A stretch of DNA of 44,102 nt. Source: an uncultured Gammaproteobacteria bacterium (GTDB lineage Bacteria > Pseudomonadota > Gammaproteobacteria > GCA-001735895). The notes under the pieces are model-generated. The model saw nothing but the letters and a program-made list of their open reading frames with translations. It made no database searches and was not told the origin of the DNA. Of the stretch, positions 6,982 through 13,879 are shown one piece after another (positions within the stretch are counted from its first letter, which is position 1; every line of letters starts with the position of its first letter). Location: the NCBI GenBank assembly GCA_947259485.1, contig CAMYLU010000026.1, forward strand, positions 1 through 44,102. The letters run 5' to 3'. The translations under genes and the position numbers were made by a program.

Positions 6982-8457
6982 TTAACTGATTTCCGCAATC
7001 TTGCCGAGTTCCTGCCAGATCATCACCATCGCCAGCGTGTCCAGTTTGCAGTATTCGAGTAACGATGCGCGTATTTTCTGCCTTTCGCTGTCATCGTCGA
7101 CCCGGTCCAGGTCGGCATAGATCATCGAGGCCATGTCGCCCGCCTGGATATCCAACGCCTTGTAATCCAGCGCTGCGTCATCCGGGAACATGGCGGGTAA
7201 CACCGATTTGATCGAAAAGCTACCGTTGAAATCCGGGTGGTAATACATCAGTTGCTGAAACGGTATTAACAGGTCGATAAAACGGTCGTCCATCGCGATC
7301 AACGTTTGCTCGTGTTCGGCGGACTCGGCCGCGAGCCGGCGGATAATCGATTTTTCGGTTGCCTGGCTGAAGGCGACGATGGAACCTTCGGCAGTAATGT
7401 CTTCGGCCAGTTTCTGCGCGATTTCAGCGCGCGGGTCGCGGTGCTCATCGGCCAGGAATTCCCTGTGCTCGATTTCCCCGTCCGCGTGCAGGACATGCAG
7501 CGAGTACTGAAACGGGATCGCGGTGCGATAGGGCTTTTGGCCGGGGAACTTCGGTATTGCGCTGTTGAAGGTTTCGAAATCGAGGAAATTGATCGGGTAA
7601 ACAACGCTGTCCACGAATGCCCTGATGGCTTCCCGGTCGATATAAACCTCCCGTGCAAGCGCCGAGTCGACCTGTAACTGCTGCGTTTTTGTAAGCTTCT
7701 CGCCACAGACATCCGCGTAACTGATTTTGCCCTCGTGGTAGAGCTTGAACTTCTTGCTTCCATTCATCCGATACAGGTTGAACACGGAAGGCGAGGGCAC
7801 GTCTTGCCAGCAGTATGCCTTGAAGTCGCATTCGTAGGGATCGTCACATTGCGGGCCGATCGGGATGTCGGGTTCGCCCTGGCTCAGCATGGCGTTCATC
7901 GATTCCAGGTTTTGGTCGAGCCCCGCCTGCAGCTCGAGCACCTCGTCGGTGATGTCCTCGATGGCAAGCCACTGGGTGATATCGAGTTCGCCGTTAAACA
8001 CGTAGTCGTTGTTGACGTGTACGATGTGAGCTCTGTCCAGCAGCAGGTGGTCTTTAATCACGTACCACTGGATGGCGGCGTCCGGCTTGTGCTGCGGTTT
8101 GACGCTGGTCGAGGCTTTGACCTCGTAGAGATCCCAGGTATCGCCGTTTCGTACGAGGATGTCCGCCCTGATTAAAACGTTGCGGCTTTTGAAGGTCGCC
8201 TCGTAAATGACGTCCGCGCCCTGGTCGATCAGTTGCCGGGTTGTTTCGATCATGCCGTCGAAGTTTTTCGGATCATGTTCGATTTCGGTGCCGCCTGGAA
8301 ACAGGTCCTGTGCGAGTTTGCCGACGCGGTGGCCGCCCGCGAAAATGAATTCCTGTCGCGAGCTGGTGGGTGTCATTACCTCTCTTTTGTGTTTATACAG
8401 CCATAGTGCCTTTTGGCATTGCAGGCCGCGAACGTATTGTGATTTTGACAGTTGCAT
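6982..8457 (-). CDS. DUF2779 protein: Cas4/RecB-like nuclease fused to DnaQ-like exonuclease
   Basis: The 491-residue protein matches the DUF2779 family. The N-terminal half looks like a Cas4/AddB-type iron-sulfur nuclease: C14 near the N-terminus, D99 in RADILV, E112-x-K114 in YEVKAS, then C204, C210 and C216. These give the PD-(D/E)xK core plus the one-plus-three cysteine pattern of Fe-S nucleases. The C-terminal half carries an RNase H-fold exonuclease signature: D293-x-E295 in FLDFETF, D395 in RFIDLLIPF and Y469-x-x-x-D473 in EYCKLDTLA. The predicted role is cytoplasmic DNA or RNA processing. I know of no experimentally established function for the family. It stands alone with no defence genes beside it. 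Confidence 0.85.
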   Translation of the reverse strand: MQLSKSQYVRGLQCQKALWLYKHKREVMTPTSSRQEFIFAGGHRVGKLAQDLFPGGTEIEHDPKNFDGMIETTRQLIDQGADVIYEATFKSRNVLIRADILVRNGDTWDLYEVKASTSVKPQHKPDAAIQWYVIKDHLLLDRAHIVHVNNDYVFNGELDITQWLAIEDITDEVLELQAGLDQNLESMNAMLSQGEPDIPIGPQCDDPYECDFKAYCWQDVPSPSVFNLYRMNGSKKFKLYHEGKISYADVCGEKLTKTQQLQVDSALAREVYIDREAIRAFVDSVVYPINFLDFETFNSAIPKFPGQKPYRTAIPFQYSLHVLHADGEIEHREFLADEHRDPRAEIAQKLAEDITAEGSIVAFSQATEKSIIRRLAAESAEHEQTLIAMDDRFIDLLIPFQQLMYYHPDFNGSFSIKSVLPAMFPDDAALDYKALDIQAGDMASMIYADLDRVDDDSERQKIRASLLEYCKLDTLAMVMIWQELGKIAEIS

Positions 8458-8584
8458 GTTTGTGGATTATGGCGTCTGGTCGTATATATTACATTGCCCT
8501 GCGTGACCGTTCTAAAATGTAAGGCCTGACCTCCCTTTAGCCATTACGATTTTTGTAACAGAGGATTACCTGACGATCGAATAA

Positions 8585-8613
8585 TTGACTAATGCTCTTT
8601 CAATAATTTAATA
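8585..8613 (+). promoter_or_regulatory. Predicted sigma70-type promoter for the CBS protein
   Basis: TTGACT at 8585-8590 and TTAATA at 8608-8613 are separated by 17 bases, close to the sigma70 consensus. They lie about 70 bases upstream of the CBS-domain start codon. The assignment is by eye only. Confidence 0.45.
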
Positions 8614-8685
8614 CTGCCGATATCGCGATTGGTCCCGGGAATGGCAGGCTATAGACTGTAAACATCGATGTACGAGGGAATTGCG

Positions 8686-9063
8686 ATGCAAGTAAAAAAC
8701 TATATGTCACACACGCCGATCACCGTTCGAGCCGACACCGACTACTGGAAGGCGTCCGAGATAATGCGGGAAAAAGATCTGCACCATATTCCTGTCATCA
8801 ATCAAGACGAAACGGTTGTTGGCATCCTGACCCTTCGTGACCTGAAGATGGCTGCAATGCATTTCGGGGAAGCGGATGTGGAGGTGTCCGAGGTGATGCA
8901 CAGCCCGGTCGTCACGGTGTCTCCCGGCGAAGCATTGGCGGATGCGGCCAGACTAATGATCGATAATAAAATAGGCGGCCTGCCCGTTTTGGACGACGGC
9001 CAGATTGTCGGCATTCTGACCGAGACGGATTTACTACGCGCCCTGGTCGATCAACTAAGCTGA
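8686..9063 (+). CDS. CBS-domain protein (two CBS modules)
   Basis: This 125-residue cytoplasmic protein consists almost entirely of two CBS modules, about residues 1-60 (MSHTPITVRADTD, HHIPVINQDETVVGILTLRDL) and 65-125 (MHSPVVTVSPGEALADA, GGLPVLDDGQIVGILTETDLL). Stand-alone CBS pairs bind adenine nucleotides and act as energy or redox sensors for partner proteins. No partner is evident here. I chose the ATG at 8686 because GAGGG lies 7 bases upstream of it; an in-frame ATG at 8668 would add six residues without a clear ribosome binding site. Confidence 0.88.
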   Translation: MQVKNYMSHTPITVRADTDYWKASEIMREKDLHHIPVINQDETVVGILTLRDLKMAAMHFGEADVEVSEVMHSPVVTVSPGEALADAARLMIDNKIGGLPVLDDGQIVGILTETDLLRALVDQLS

Positions 9064-9083
9064 ATTATGGTGGCAGTTTACTG

Positions 9084-9141
9084 AATTCGCCCAGGTTCAA
9101 ATACCTGGGCAAGTTCGAAACAGGTATACCGCGCCCCGATT
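9084..9141. repeat. 58-bp direct repeat, copy A (contains REP-like core)
   Basis: The block begins AATTCGCCCAGGTTCAAAT and ends in the TATACCGCGCCCCG core. A second copy with the same orientation and spacing lies at 9882-9939. The two share the CAGGTTCAAAT and GGGCAA segments and the 3' core, with point differences. They flank the zinc-ribbon gene. Confidence 0.6.
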
Positions 9142-9161
9142 TAGTAGTGTAGCAACTTGCC

Positions 9162-9647
9162 TTAGAGAACACCCGGCGGCGGTGGAATATTGGCGTCCTC
9201 GAATGCATGCGCCATCGCCGCGGGCGTTAGCTTGCGCACCTCGCGCAATGAATGTAGTTGCTCTTTGCCGCAGGCCGAGCACTTGTACACCGGCATGGTA
9301 AGGTCGACACCGAAGGCATCGATTTCCTCGAGCTCAATTTCGATCGAAAACGTATGTTTGTGATCGGATTTCGGTTCCAGTGCCTGGTGGCAGCTCTCGC
9401 ACATAAATTTCTTTATGATCAAACCCTTTTCCTCGCCGGCCGGCAGCTCGGGTTCGTCTTCCTCGATCAAATGTTGCAGTAACTCGGCGGCAAATTCCGG
9501 GCGAACGAATTGCACATGCCCCTCGGGGCAGACGCGCAGCGGCAATTCCTTCAGACGAATGTGTAACGGATCGGCGTCGCCGTCGGCGACATGGACGATC
9601 GTGAGCTCGGTTTCGGCGCGGCAACGCTGACAGGATGTCGACGTCAT
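9162..9647 (-). CDS. Uncharacterised zinc-ribbon protein
   Basis: The 161-residue protein has four metal-ligand clusters: C6-x-x-C9, C40-P-E-G-H44, C83-x-x-C86 and C123-x-x-C126. They probably form two zinc ribbons, with an acidic stretch (about 60-73) between them. There is no signal peptide or membrane segment. The start is the ATG at 9647, preceded by AGGGGGA; a more distal in-frame ATG at 9698 would add 17 residues with no support. I do not recognise the family and assign no function. The gene is bracketed by two 58-bp direct repeats, which could indicate acquisition as a cassette. Confidence 0.7.
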   Translation of the reverse strand: MTSTSCQRCRAETELTIVHVADGDADPLHIRLKELPLRVCPEGHVQFVRPEFAAELLQHLIEEDEPELPAGEEKGLIIKKFMCESCHQALEPKSDHKHTFSIEIELEEIDAFGVDLTMPVYKCSACGKEQLHSLREVRKLTPAAMAHAFEDANIPPPPGVL

Positions 9648-9739
9648 GGTGTCCCCCTGTGTTCTCACCGGAGATCCCCGGGGCGCCAGGCTTTGCACCC
9701 GCGGTTTGAATGCTGAAACGGCGCTGCCGTCTCTTACGA

Positions 9740-9787
9740 CCAGGGGTTCACGGGATCCCCGGTATATGATGAGTTCCGAACCCCTGG
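9740..9787. repeat. Perfect 10-bp inverted repeat with 28-base loop
   Basis: CCAGGGGTTC at 9740-9749 is exactly complementary to GAACCCCTGG at 9778-9787. The loop contains a GGATCCCCGG palindromic patch. It lies upstream of the zinc-ribbon gene, and there is no U-tract for an intrinsic terminator. It could be an operator or a repeat-element hairpin. Confidence 0.5.
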
Positions 9788-9881
9788 CTGATTATCTAAC
9801 CATCGTCGGCGCCAGAGGTCAAATCTGAGCCCAAAAACGACCGCAATCGCCACTAATCGGTTATCCGCTGATAGTAGGCTT

Positions 9882-9939
9882 AATTCGTTCAGGTTCAAAT
9901 TCCCGGGCAAACTCCAAATAAGTGTACCGTCCCCGGAAT
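9882..9939. repeat. 58-bp direct repeat, copy B (contains REP-like core)
   Basis: This is the partner of the block at 9084-9141, in the same orientation. It begins AATTCGTTCAGGTTCAAAT and ends with AAGTGTACCGTCCCCGGAAT, the REP-like core. The two copies are 798 bases apart, start to start. Confidence 0.6.
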
Positions 9940-10034
9940 AACCCTCTTTTGTGCTCATACAACTCTAAAGACTGGCGCAAGGTATATCCCCACCGAAATA
10001 TCTTGGAAGGTATCCAGTGTCCCTGGAATTCAGT

Positions 10035-10454
10035 TTATACCCATAGCAGGTAGCCGCTGGCCGCTAACAGCAGGATCAGTTGCAGCGCGTTGATCAGTAC
10101 GCTTTGCAGATGCAGCGCGCGAAAGCTCGCGCTCGCCTGCGCATCGCCTTCGAGATCGCGATCGCGTGCACGGTTAATTGCCGGCATCAGGAATTGACGG
10201 GCGTAGACGAACAATACCAGTACAGTGAGGCTGACGCCGAGCGCGACGATGCTGGCGTCTGTGAGCCAGGCGCTCACGGTGCAGGCCAGCGCAACCACCA
10301 GGCCCCACAGGTAATAGCGCGGAAACAGGGCGCGCAGGAAGGAGCCGGCGTGTTCTGCCGGCAAACTGCGAAACACGGTGGGCGCTACCGCAAAAGCAAA
10401 AAACAGCATGCTGCCGGCAAGCGCGCCGAATAATGAAATCAGTAAACCTTGCAT
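10035..10454 (-). CDS. DUF4149 family membrane protein
   Basis: The 139-residue protein has four predicted membrane segments. The pattern GALAGSMLFFAFAVAPTVFRSLPAEHAGSFLRALFPRYY fits the DUF4149 family of small integral inner-membrane proteins of unknown function. A basic/acidic loop (INRARDRDLEGD) separates the third and fourth segments. The frame stays open upstream to 10742, but I start at the ATG at 10454. It has GAGG 9 bases upstream and gives the usual family length, and the extension is not membrane-like. The gene appears to be monocistronic. Confidence 0.8.
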   Translation of the reverse strand: MQGLLISLFGALAGSMLFFAFAVAPTVFRSLPAEHAGSFLRALFPRYYLWGLVVALACTVSAWLTDASIVALGVSLTVLVLFVYARQFLMPAINRARDRDLEGDAQASASFRALHLQSVLINALQLILLLAASGYLLWV

Positions 10455-10923
10455 GATAAGTGCCTCGAATAAAATCGGCCGCGTTGCACGCGTGCCCAAA
10501 ACTAGTGTTGATACGAATAATACAGGTGCTTTAGATCTGTTCGATACGATACTCGCGGCAGTGGTAGCCGGGACCAGGTCGGGGCCGAAATCGAGTACCG
10601 CTCGATTCCGCACATTGATCATCGCGAGCAGAACTTTCGATAAAACTCGCCGTTGATGCGGAAAATATTCATCTCTTCGACAAGTCGACTGGACAGCGAA
10701 TCGCCTCCAAATAAGCGGGTAGCAAAAAAGGGTAGGTCGCATCCCTGATTTCCGGGGATGTTATATCCGTTTCAATTTTGTATCTCGCTTGTAGGCATGA
10801 GCAATTCTGTCACCGGACCATGAAGTATTTGTGCAGGATGACCTGGGTCAATCCGGCCAGGGATGAAGTCTGTTTTCTCAATTAGAACGTATATTTCATG
10901 ATTAGTGATTTCAAGAACGAAAT
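10455..10923. other. 469-bp gap with no supported gene
   Basis: This stretch lies between the divergent DUF4149 gene and a small plus-strand membrane protein. The minus-strand frame of DUF4149 continues open to 10742 but has no recognisable domain. No repeat copy, strong hairpin or RNA gene was noticed. It probably holds the promoters of both flanking genes. Confidence 0.4.
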
Positions 10924-11085
10924 ATGGAAACCAAATTCGACTGGATTACAGCATTTATCGTTGTCGGTTTGATTGCAACGTTGATTGCCTTTTTTACCGG
11001 CGTAGTCCCGTATCCCTATGGGTGGATTGTTTTTTCGGTGATGCTGGTATACCGGCTAGGCGCCAGCCAGAGGCGAGAACAATAA
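10924..11085 (+). CDS. Small hydrophobic protein, 53 residues
   Basis: The short frame begins METKFDWITAFIVVGLIATL and ends GASQRREQ. It has two predicted membrane segments separated by a PYPYGW turn, and a basic C-terminus. The topology is typical of small inner-membrane proteins. The ribosome binding site is weak (AAGAACG). No family is recognised. The amino-acid pattern, not length, supports it: acidic/aromatic start, hydrophobic helices, positive cytoplasmic tail. It may be co-transcribed with the membrane-protein gene starting 130 bases downstream. Confidence 0.55.
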   Translation: METKFDWITAFIVVGLIATLIAFFTGVVPYPYGWIVFSVMLVYRLGASQRREQ

Positions 11086-11215
11086 CAGCCCGAAACACAG
11101 CATACATCCCGGCCGAGAAATCGCGAATCCCATGGGAGAGCGACTCCTCCGGTAGCAGGATGTCTTATTTATTGCGGAGACGATTAGTCCGATCGTCGCT
11201 TGCCACCCCTGACTG

Positions 11216-12061
11216 ATGGAGCAGTTTCTCGAAAGACCCGAATTCCAGAGCGCGGTGATTCCTTTTATCACCGCCCTGCTGGTGTATTCCGGGGCGCGCA
11301 AGTTTACCGCGGCCGCCTGGATTTTCGCCGTATTTGCCGCCTTCCTGGTTGCCGCGGGTCTGATCAACGGCGCTACGTTTACGCCCCTGACCGGCACGCG
11401 GAAAATCATCCTGCTGGTGTTGGGATCGTTAATCCTTGCCGCTTTGGCGCCTTACGTGATCCGGCGCATCGAACTGCAGCGCGCGGTTGCGCCAGTACTG
11501 ACGATAGTGGCCTTGTTGTGGGTCTTCGGCAAGGTCGTCGCGCGCATGGATACCACCGACATTCTCTTGTTCGTGGGCGGCGGACTGGCGCTGGTCTGGT
11601 GGTTCGCCTGGGCCTTCGCGCGTATTTCCAGTGACGATGCCCGGCTGCACGGCGCCGGCTTCGGGCTGTTACTGGGTGTCGGTTTGTCGGCCGCTGCCGG
11701 CGCCTCCGCCCTGCTGGGTCAACTCGCGCTTGCGATGTCAGCCGCGGTGGGCGGTGTGTTGCTGGCCTGGGTGTTGACCGGCAAAGCGGCCAGATCCGAA
11801 AGTTTCAACGGCACGATTTCAACGTTGCCTTATATCCTGGCGGCGGCTGCCTTCGGCCTTGCGGCGACCGTGTTTGCGCGCACGCCCTGGCAGGCGTTGA
11901 TACCGCTCGCGCTGATACCGTTTGCTGCCGGACTGGTGCCGGTGAAACCGGGCTCGCGTATCCTCGCGGCGCTCGTATATACCCTGCCCGGGCTGGTGAT
12001 CTCGCTGGCGGTTTTTTTCTGGGTATGGCAGTCGGGCGCCCCGAGTTCGTCGGGGTATTAA
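11216..12061 (+). CDS. Polytopic membrane protein of unknown function
   Basis: The 281-residue protein is almost entirely hydrophobic, with about nine predicted membrane helices and short loops. Charged residues cluster in loops such as RRIELQR (about 82-88) and RISSDDARLH (about 136-145). No transporter signature, catalytic motif or conserved domain was recognised. It ends 9 bases before a short intrinsic terminator. It could be a transporter or an envelope-integrity protein, but sequence alone does not decide. Confidence 0.7.
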   Translation: MEQFLERPEFQSAVIPFITALLVYSGARKFTAAAWIFAVFAAFLVAAGLINGATFTPLTGTRKIILLVLGSLILAALAPYVIRRIELQRAVAPVLTIVALLWVFGKVVARMDTTDILLFVGGGLALVWWFAWAFARISSDDARLHGAGFGLLLGVGLSAAAGASALLGQLALAMSAAVGGVLLAWVLTGKAARSESFNGTISTLPYILAAAAFGLAATVFARTPWQALIPLALIPFAAGLVPVKPGSRILAALVYTLPGLVISLAVFFWVWQSGAPSSSGY

Positions 12062-12070
12062 ACGTTTTCC

Positions 12071-12090
12071 GCCTCTGATGAGGCATTTTT
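12071..12090 (+). terminator. Intrinsic terminator after the membrane-protein gene
   Basis: GCCTC (12071-12075), loop TGAT, GAGGC (12080-12084), then ATTTTT. The stem is short, but stem and T-run are correctly placed just after the stop codon at 12061. Confidence 0.6.
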
Positions 12091-12122
12091 ACTACAGCAG
12101 ATAAACCATTAAGGAGTCACAG

Positions 12123-12686
12123 ATGAAAAAAATTGTTTTTGTTACAGCTATTACATTATTGCCGCTCAATTCGCTACTGGCGGCCAACTACACGATTGAC
12201 CCGAGCCACACCTATGTCAGCTTTGCGATCAATCACCTGGGCTTTTCGACCATGCGCGGCAAGTTCAACGAGCAGTCCGGCTCGATGACCTACGACCCTG
12301 CCAGCAAGAAAGCCTCCGTCATGATAGAGATCGATGCTGCTTCGATCGATACCGGCCACGACAAGCGCGACCAGCATTTGCGTTCGCCCGACTTTCTCAG
12401 CACGGTCGAAAATCCGACGATAACGTTCAAGTCCACTGAAGCAAGCTGGAACGGCAATGCCCTGTCGTCCATTTCGGGCGATCTGACCCTGATGGGTGTG
12501 AGCAAGCCGGTAACTCTGAAAGTGGAAGCAGTTAATTGCGGCAAGCATCCGTTTAACAATAAACAGGTTTGCGGCTTCGATGCGACAGGCTCGATCAATC
12601 GCACCGACTTCGGTGTTACCTATGGATCGCCGGGTGTCGGAGACGTAATGGACCTGCAAATCTCGGTCGAGGCTTTTCTGGAGTAA
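12123..12686 (+). CDS. YceI family periplasmic lipid-binding-like protein
   Basis: The 187-residue protein starts at an ATG with an excellent AAGGAG ribosome binding site. It has a signal peptide to about residue 20 (LLAA/NYTID). The mature protein begins YTIDPSHTYVSFAINHLGFSTMRGKF and continues with SIDTGHDKRDQHLRSPDF, ISGDLTLMGVSKPV and a GSINRTDFGVTYG segment near the end. These are YceI/TT1927b hallmarks: a lipocalin-like beta barrel that binds polyisoprenoid or similar amphiphiles in the periplasm. Two cysteines (in VNCGKHP and QVCGF) may form a disulfide. The physiological ligand is unknown. Confidence 0.92.
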   Translation: MKKIVFVTAITLLPLNSLLAANYTIDPSHTYVSFAINHLGFSTMRGKFNEQSGSMTYDPASKKASVMIEIDAASIDTGHDKRDQHLRSPDFLSTVENPTITFKSTEASWNGNALSSISGDLTLMGVSKPVTLKVEAVNCGKHPFNNKQVCGFDATGSINRTDFGVTYGSPGVGDVMDLQISVEAFLE

Positions 12687-12687
12687 A

Positions 12688-12704
12688 CCCGGGACAACCC
12701 CGGG
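12688..12704. repeat. Small CCCGGG hairpin after yceI
   Basis: CCCGGG, five bases, CCCGGG: a stable GC hairpin two bases after the yceI stop, without a T-run. It is followed by AATTCCGGGCACGGGATACT, which may be a decayed REP-like copy. Confidence 0.4.
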
Positions 12705-12791
12705 AGGGAATTCCGGGCACGGGATACTGGTCTCAATCCTGGAGCTCGCAAGTATTCAATAAGAAGACCGTTCCCTGTTTTTCGCAATCAT

Positions 12792-12840
12792 GGTGACTGT
12801 CAACTTGTTTCTGCGCTGCAAATGTAAGTTGCCTGTCACC
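12792..12840. repeat. Inverted repeat, second REP-like type (GGTGACTGTCAAC)
   Basis: GGTGACTGTCAACTT at 12792-12806 pairs with AAGTTGCCTGTCACC at 12826-12840 with two mismatches around a 19-base loop. It lies between the 3' ends of convergent yceI and amidohydrolase genes. It could end transcription of either gene, or be an extragenic palindrome of a second type. Confidence 0.55.
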
Positions 12841-12849
12841 GTGTCCGCT

Positions 12850-13743
12850 TTACTCCCGCCCGAAGAGTCGCCGCGCGTTTTCCACGCTGATCTTGCGCCG
12901 CACGTCTTCGGGGAGGTCTGCGAGCCAGGCGCGGTGCCAGGCAATGAGCTGTTCGAAATAATCCCAGCCATCATCGGCGAGATCCCAGGATTGAGTGCGC
13001 GTGACCCGCCACACCGGGTCGGTGCCGGTGACGAAACGGTCTGGGTAATCGATTACCAGCTCGCGCCATTCGGGCAGCAGGCGGCCGTCTTCGCCCGTCA
13101 GTCCACCGTAGCGCCACGGGTCGCGCGCGGAGAACTCGATCCAGGCTTTCGGGCAGGCCTCGACGATGCGCCGGATGTGTGACGGGTGCAGGGTGCCGCC
13201 GGCATGTGCGAACAGGAGGTCCAACGACGGGTAGGCGCGGCAAACTGACAGGAACGCCGCCTCGTTGCCCGAATCGATGTGAATCAGTACCGGCACCCGA
13301 TACTCGATCGCGAGCGCCATCAACTGTACAAACACGTCATTATCGAAACCTGGCTTAAACCCGGTCATAAAGTGAATTTCACCGATTCCGTGGTAGTCGC
13401 CGACACTTAATCCGGCCTCCGCCCTGGTGATGACGCGCGGGTCCAGGTGCCAGTCGCGGCGCCCCAGTTCATGAATATACGGTGAAAACAGCGGGATGAC
13501 GCGACCGCCCGAAGCACGTGCGAGCTCGAGCGCGAGTTCGGACGGCGTTCCCGCGGCGACCGCGAATTCGACGCCCGCGGCCTGTAGCTTCGCGACAACC
13601 TGCCCGGCGTCGATCACTTCTCGCTGGTCCCAGTTGAAATGCACATGCACGTCGGCGAAGGGTTGTGCGGTGATGGCCAAACCTGACCACGCGAGCATGG
13701 CGACCGCGGCCAATCCGCGTCCGAAGGGTCCTGGTCGTATCAT
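12850..13743 (-). CDS. Exported amidohydrolase-family TIM-barrel protein
   Basis: The 297-residue protein has a signal peptide (about residues 1-26, ending ITA). It then shows the amidohydrolase-2 metal pattern: HxH in ADVHVHF, the glutamate of GIGEIH, a histidine in VLIHID, a histidine in FAHAGG and the catalytic aspartate in VTGTDPVW. This predicts a metal-dependent hydrolase or decarboxylase-like enzyme acting in the periplasm. Export is unusual for this superfamily branch, most members of which are cytoplasmic. The C-terminal IS-VENARRLFGR segment is typical of the group. The substrate is unknown. Confidence 0.82.
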   Translation of the reverse strand: MIRPGPFGRGLAAVAMLAWSGLAITAQPFADVHVHFNWDQREVIDAGQVVAKLQAAGVEFAVAAGTPSELALELARASGGRVIPLFSPYIHELGRRDWHLDPRVITRAEAGLSVGDYHGIGEIHFMTGFKPGFDNDVFVQLMALAIEYRVPVLIHIDSGNEAAFLSVCRAYPSLDLLFAHAGGTLHPSHIRRIVEACPKAWIEFSARDPWRYGGLTGEDGRLLPEWRELVIDYPDRFVTGTDPVWRVTRTQSWDLADDGWDYFEQLIAWHRAWLADLPEDVRRKISVENARRLFGRE

Positions 13744-13756
13744 TTCCTGTTCCGGC

Positions 13757-13838
13757 GAATTCGGGAGACAGTATACCTTTTTCGTCGAGCTCGGCCCGAA
13801 AGTTGAGCTGACTTAATTTGGTATACTGTCCCCGATTT
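13757..13838. repeat. Inverted pair of REP-like repeats
   Basis: GAATTCGGGAGACAGTATAC (from 13757) and GGTATACTGTCCCCGATTT (to 13838) are inverted copies of the same motif, separated by about 37 bases. This head-to-head arrangement is how bacterial REP/BIME elements fold into a hairpin. It fills the gap between the divergent amidohydrolase and DUF2461 genes, so any promoters there must overlap it. Confidence 0.7.
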
Positions 13839-13879
13839 CCCCCCGGCTTGTTAACGAAACCACCATGTGAGAACTGAAT

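Larger units (their letters stand above)
9648..10034. other. 387-bp gap with inverted repeat and REP-like sequence, no gene seen
   Basis: No convincing gene is visible on either strand. The gap contains the perfect inverted repeat at 9740-9787 and the second 58-bp direct repeat at 9882-9939. On the minus strand near 9940-9980 a short frame (LRQSLELYEHKRG) faintly resembles the start of the DUF2779 protein nearby, but it is too short to call a pseudogene. Confidence 0.5.

Noticed and set aside
9938-9985. Short minus-strand similarity (LRQSLELYEHKRG) to the N-terminus of the DUF2779 protein at 8.4 kb.
   Set aside because: Similarity covers only about a dozen residues and lacks the flanking motif residues; too short for a pseudogene call.
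10455-10742. N-terminal extension of the DUF4149 protein by 96 residues.
   Set aside because: The extension is not membrane-like, family members are about 140 residues, and the internal ATG has a good ribosome binding site.
12712-12740. CGGGCACGGGATACTGG as a seventh REP-like copy.
   Set aside because: Only part of the core matches and the spacing is off; kept as a possible decayed copy but not counted.
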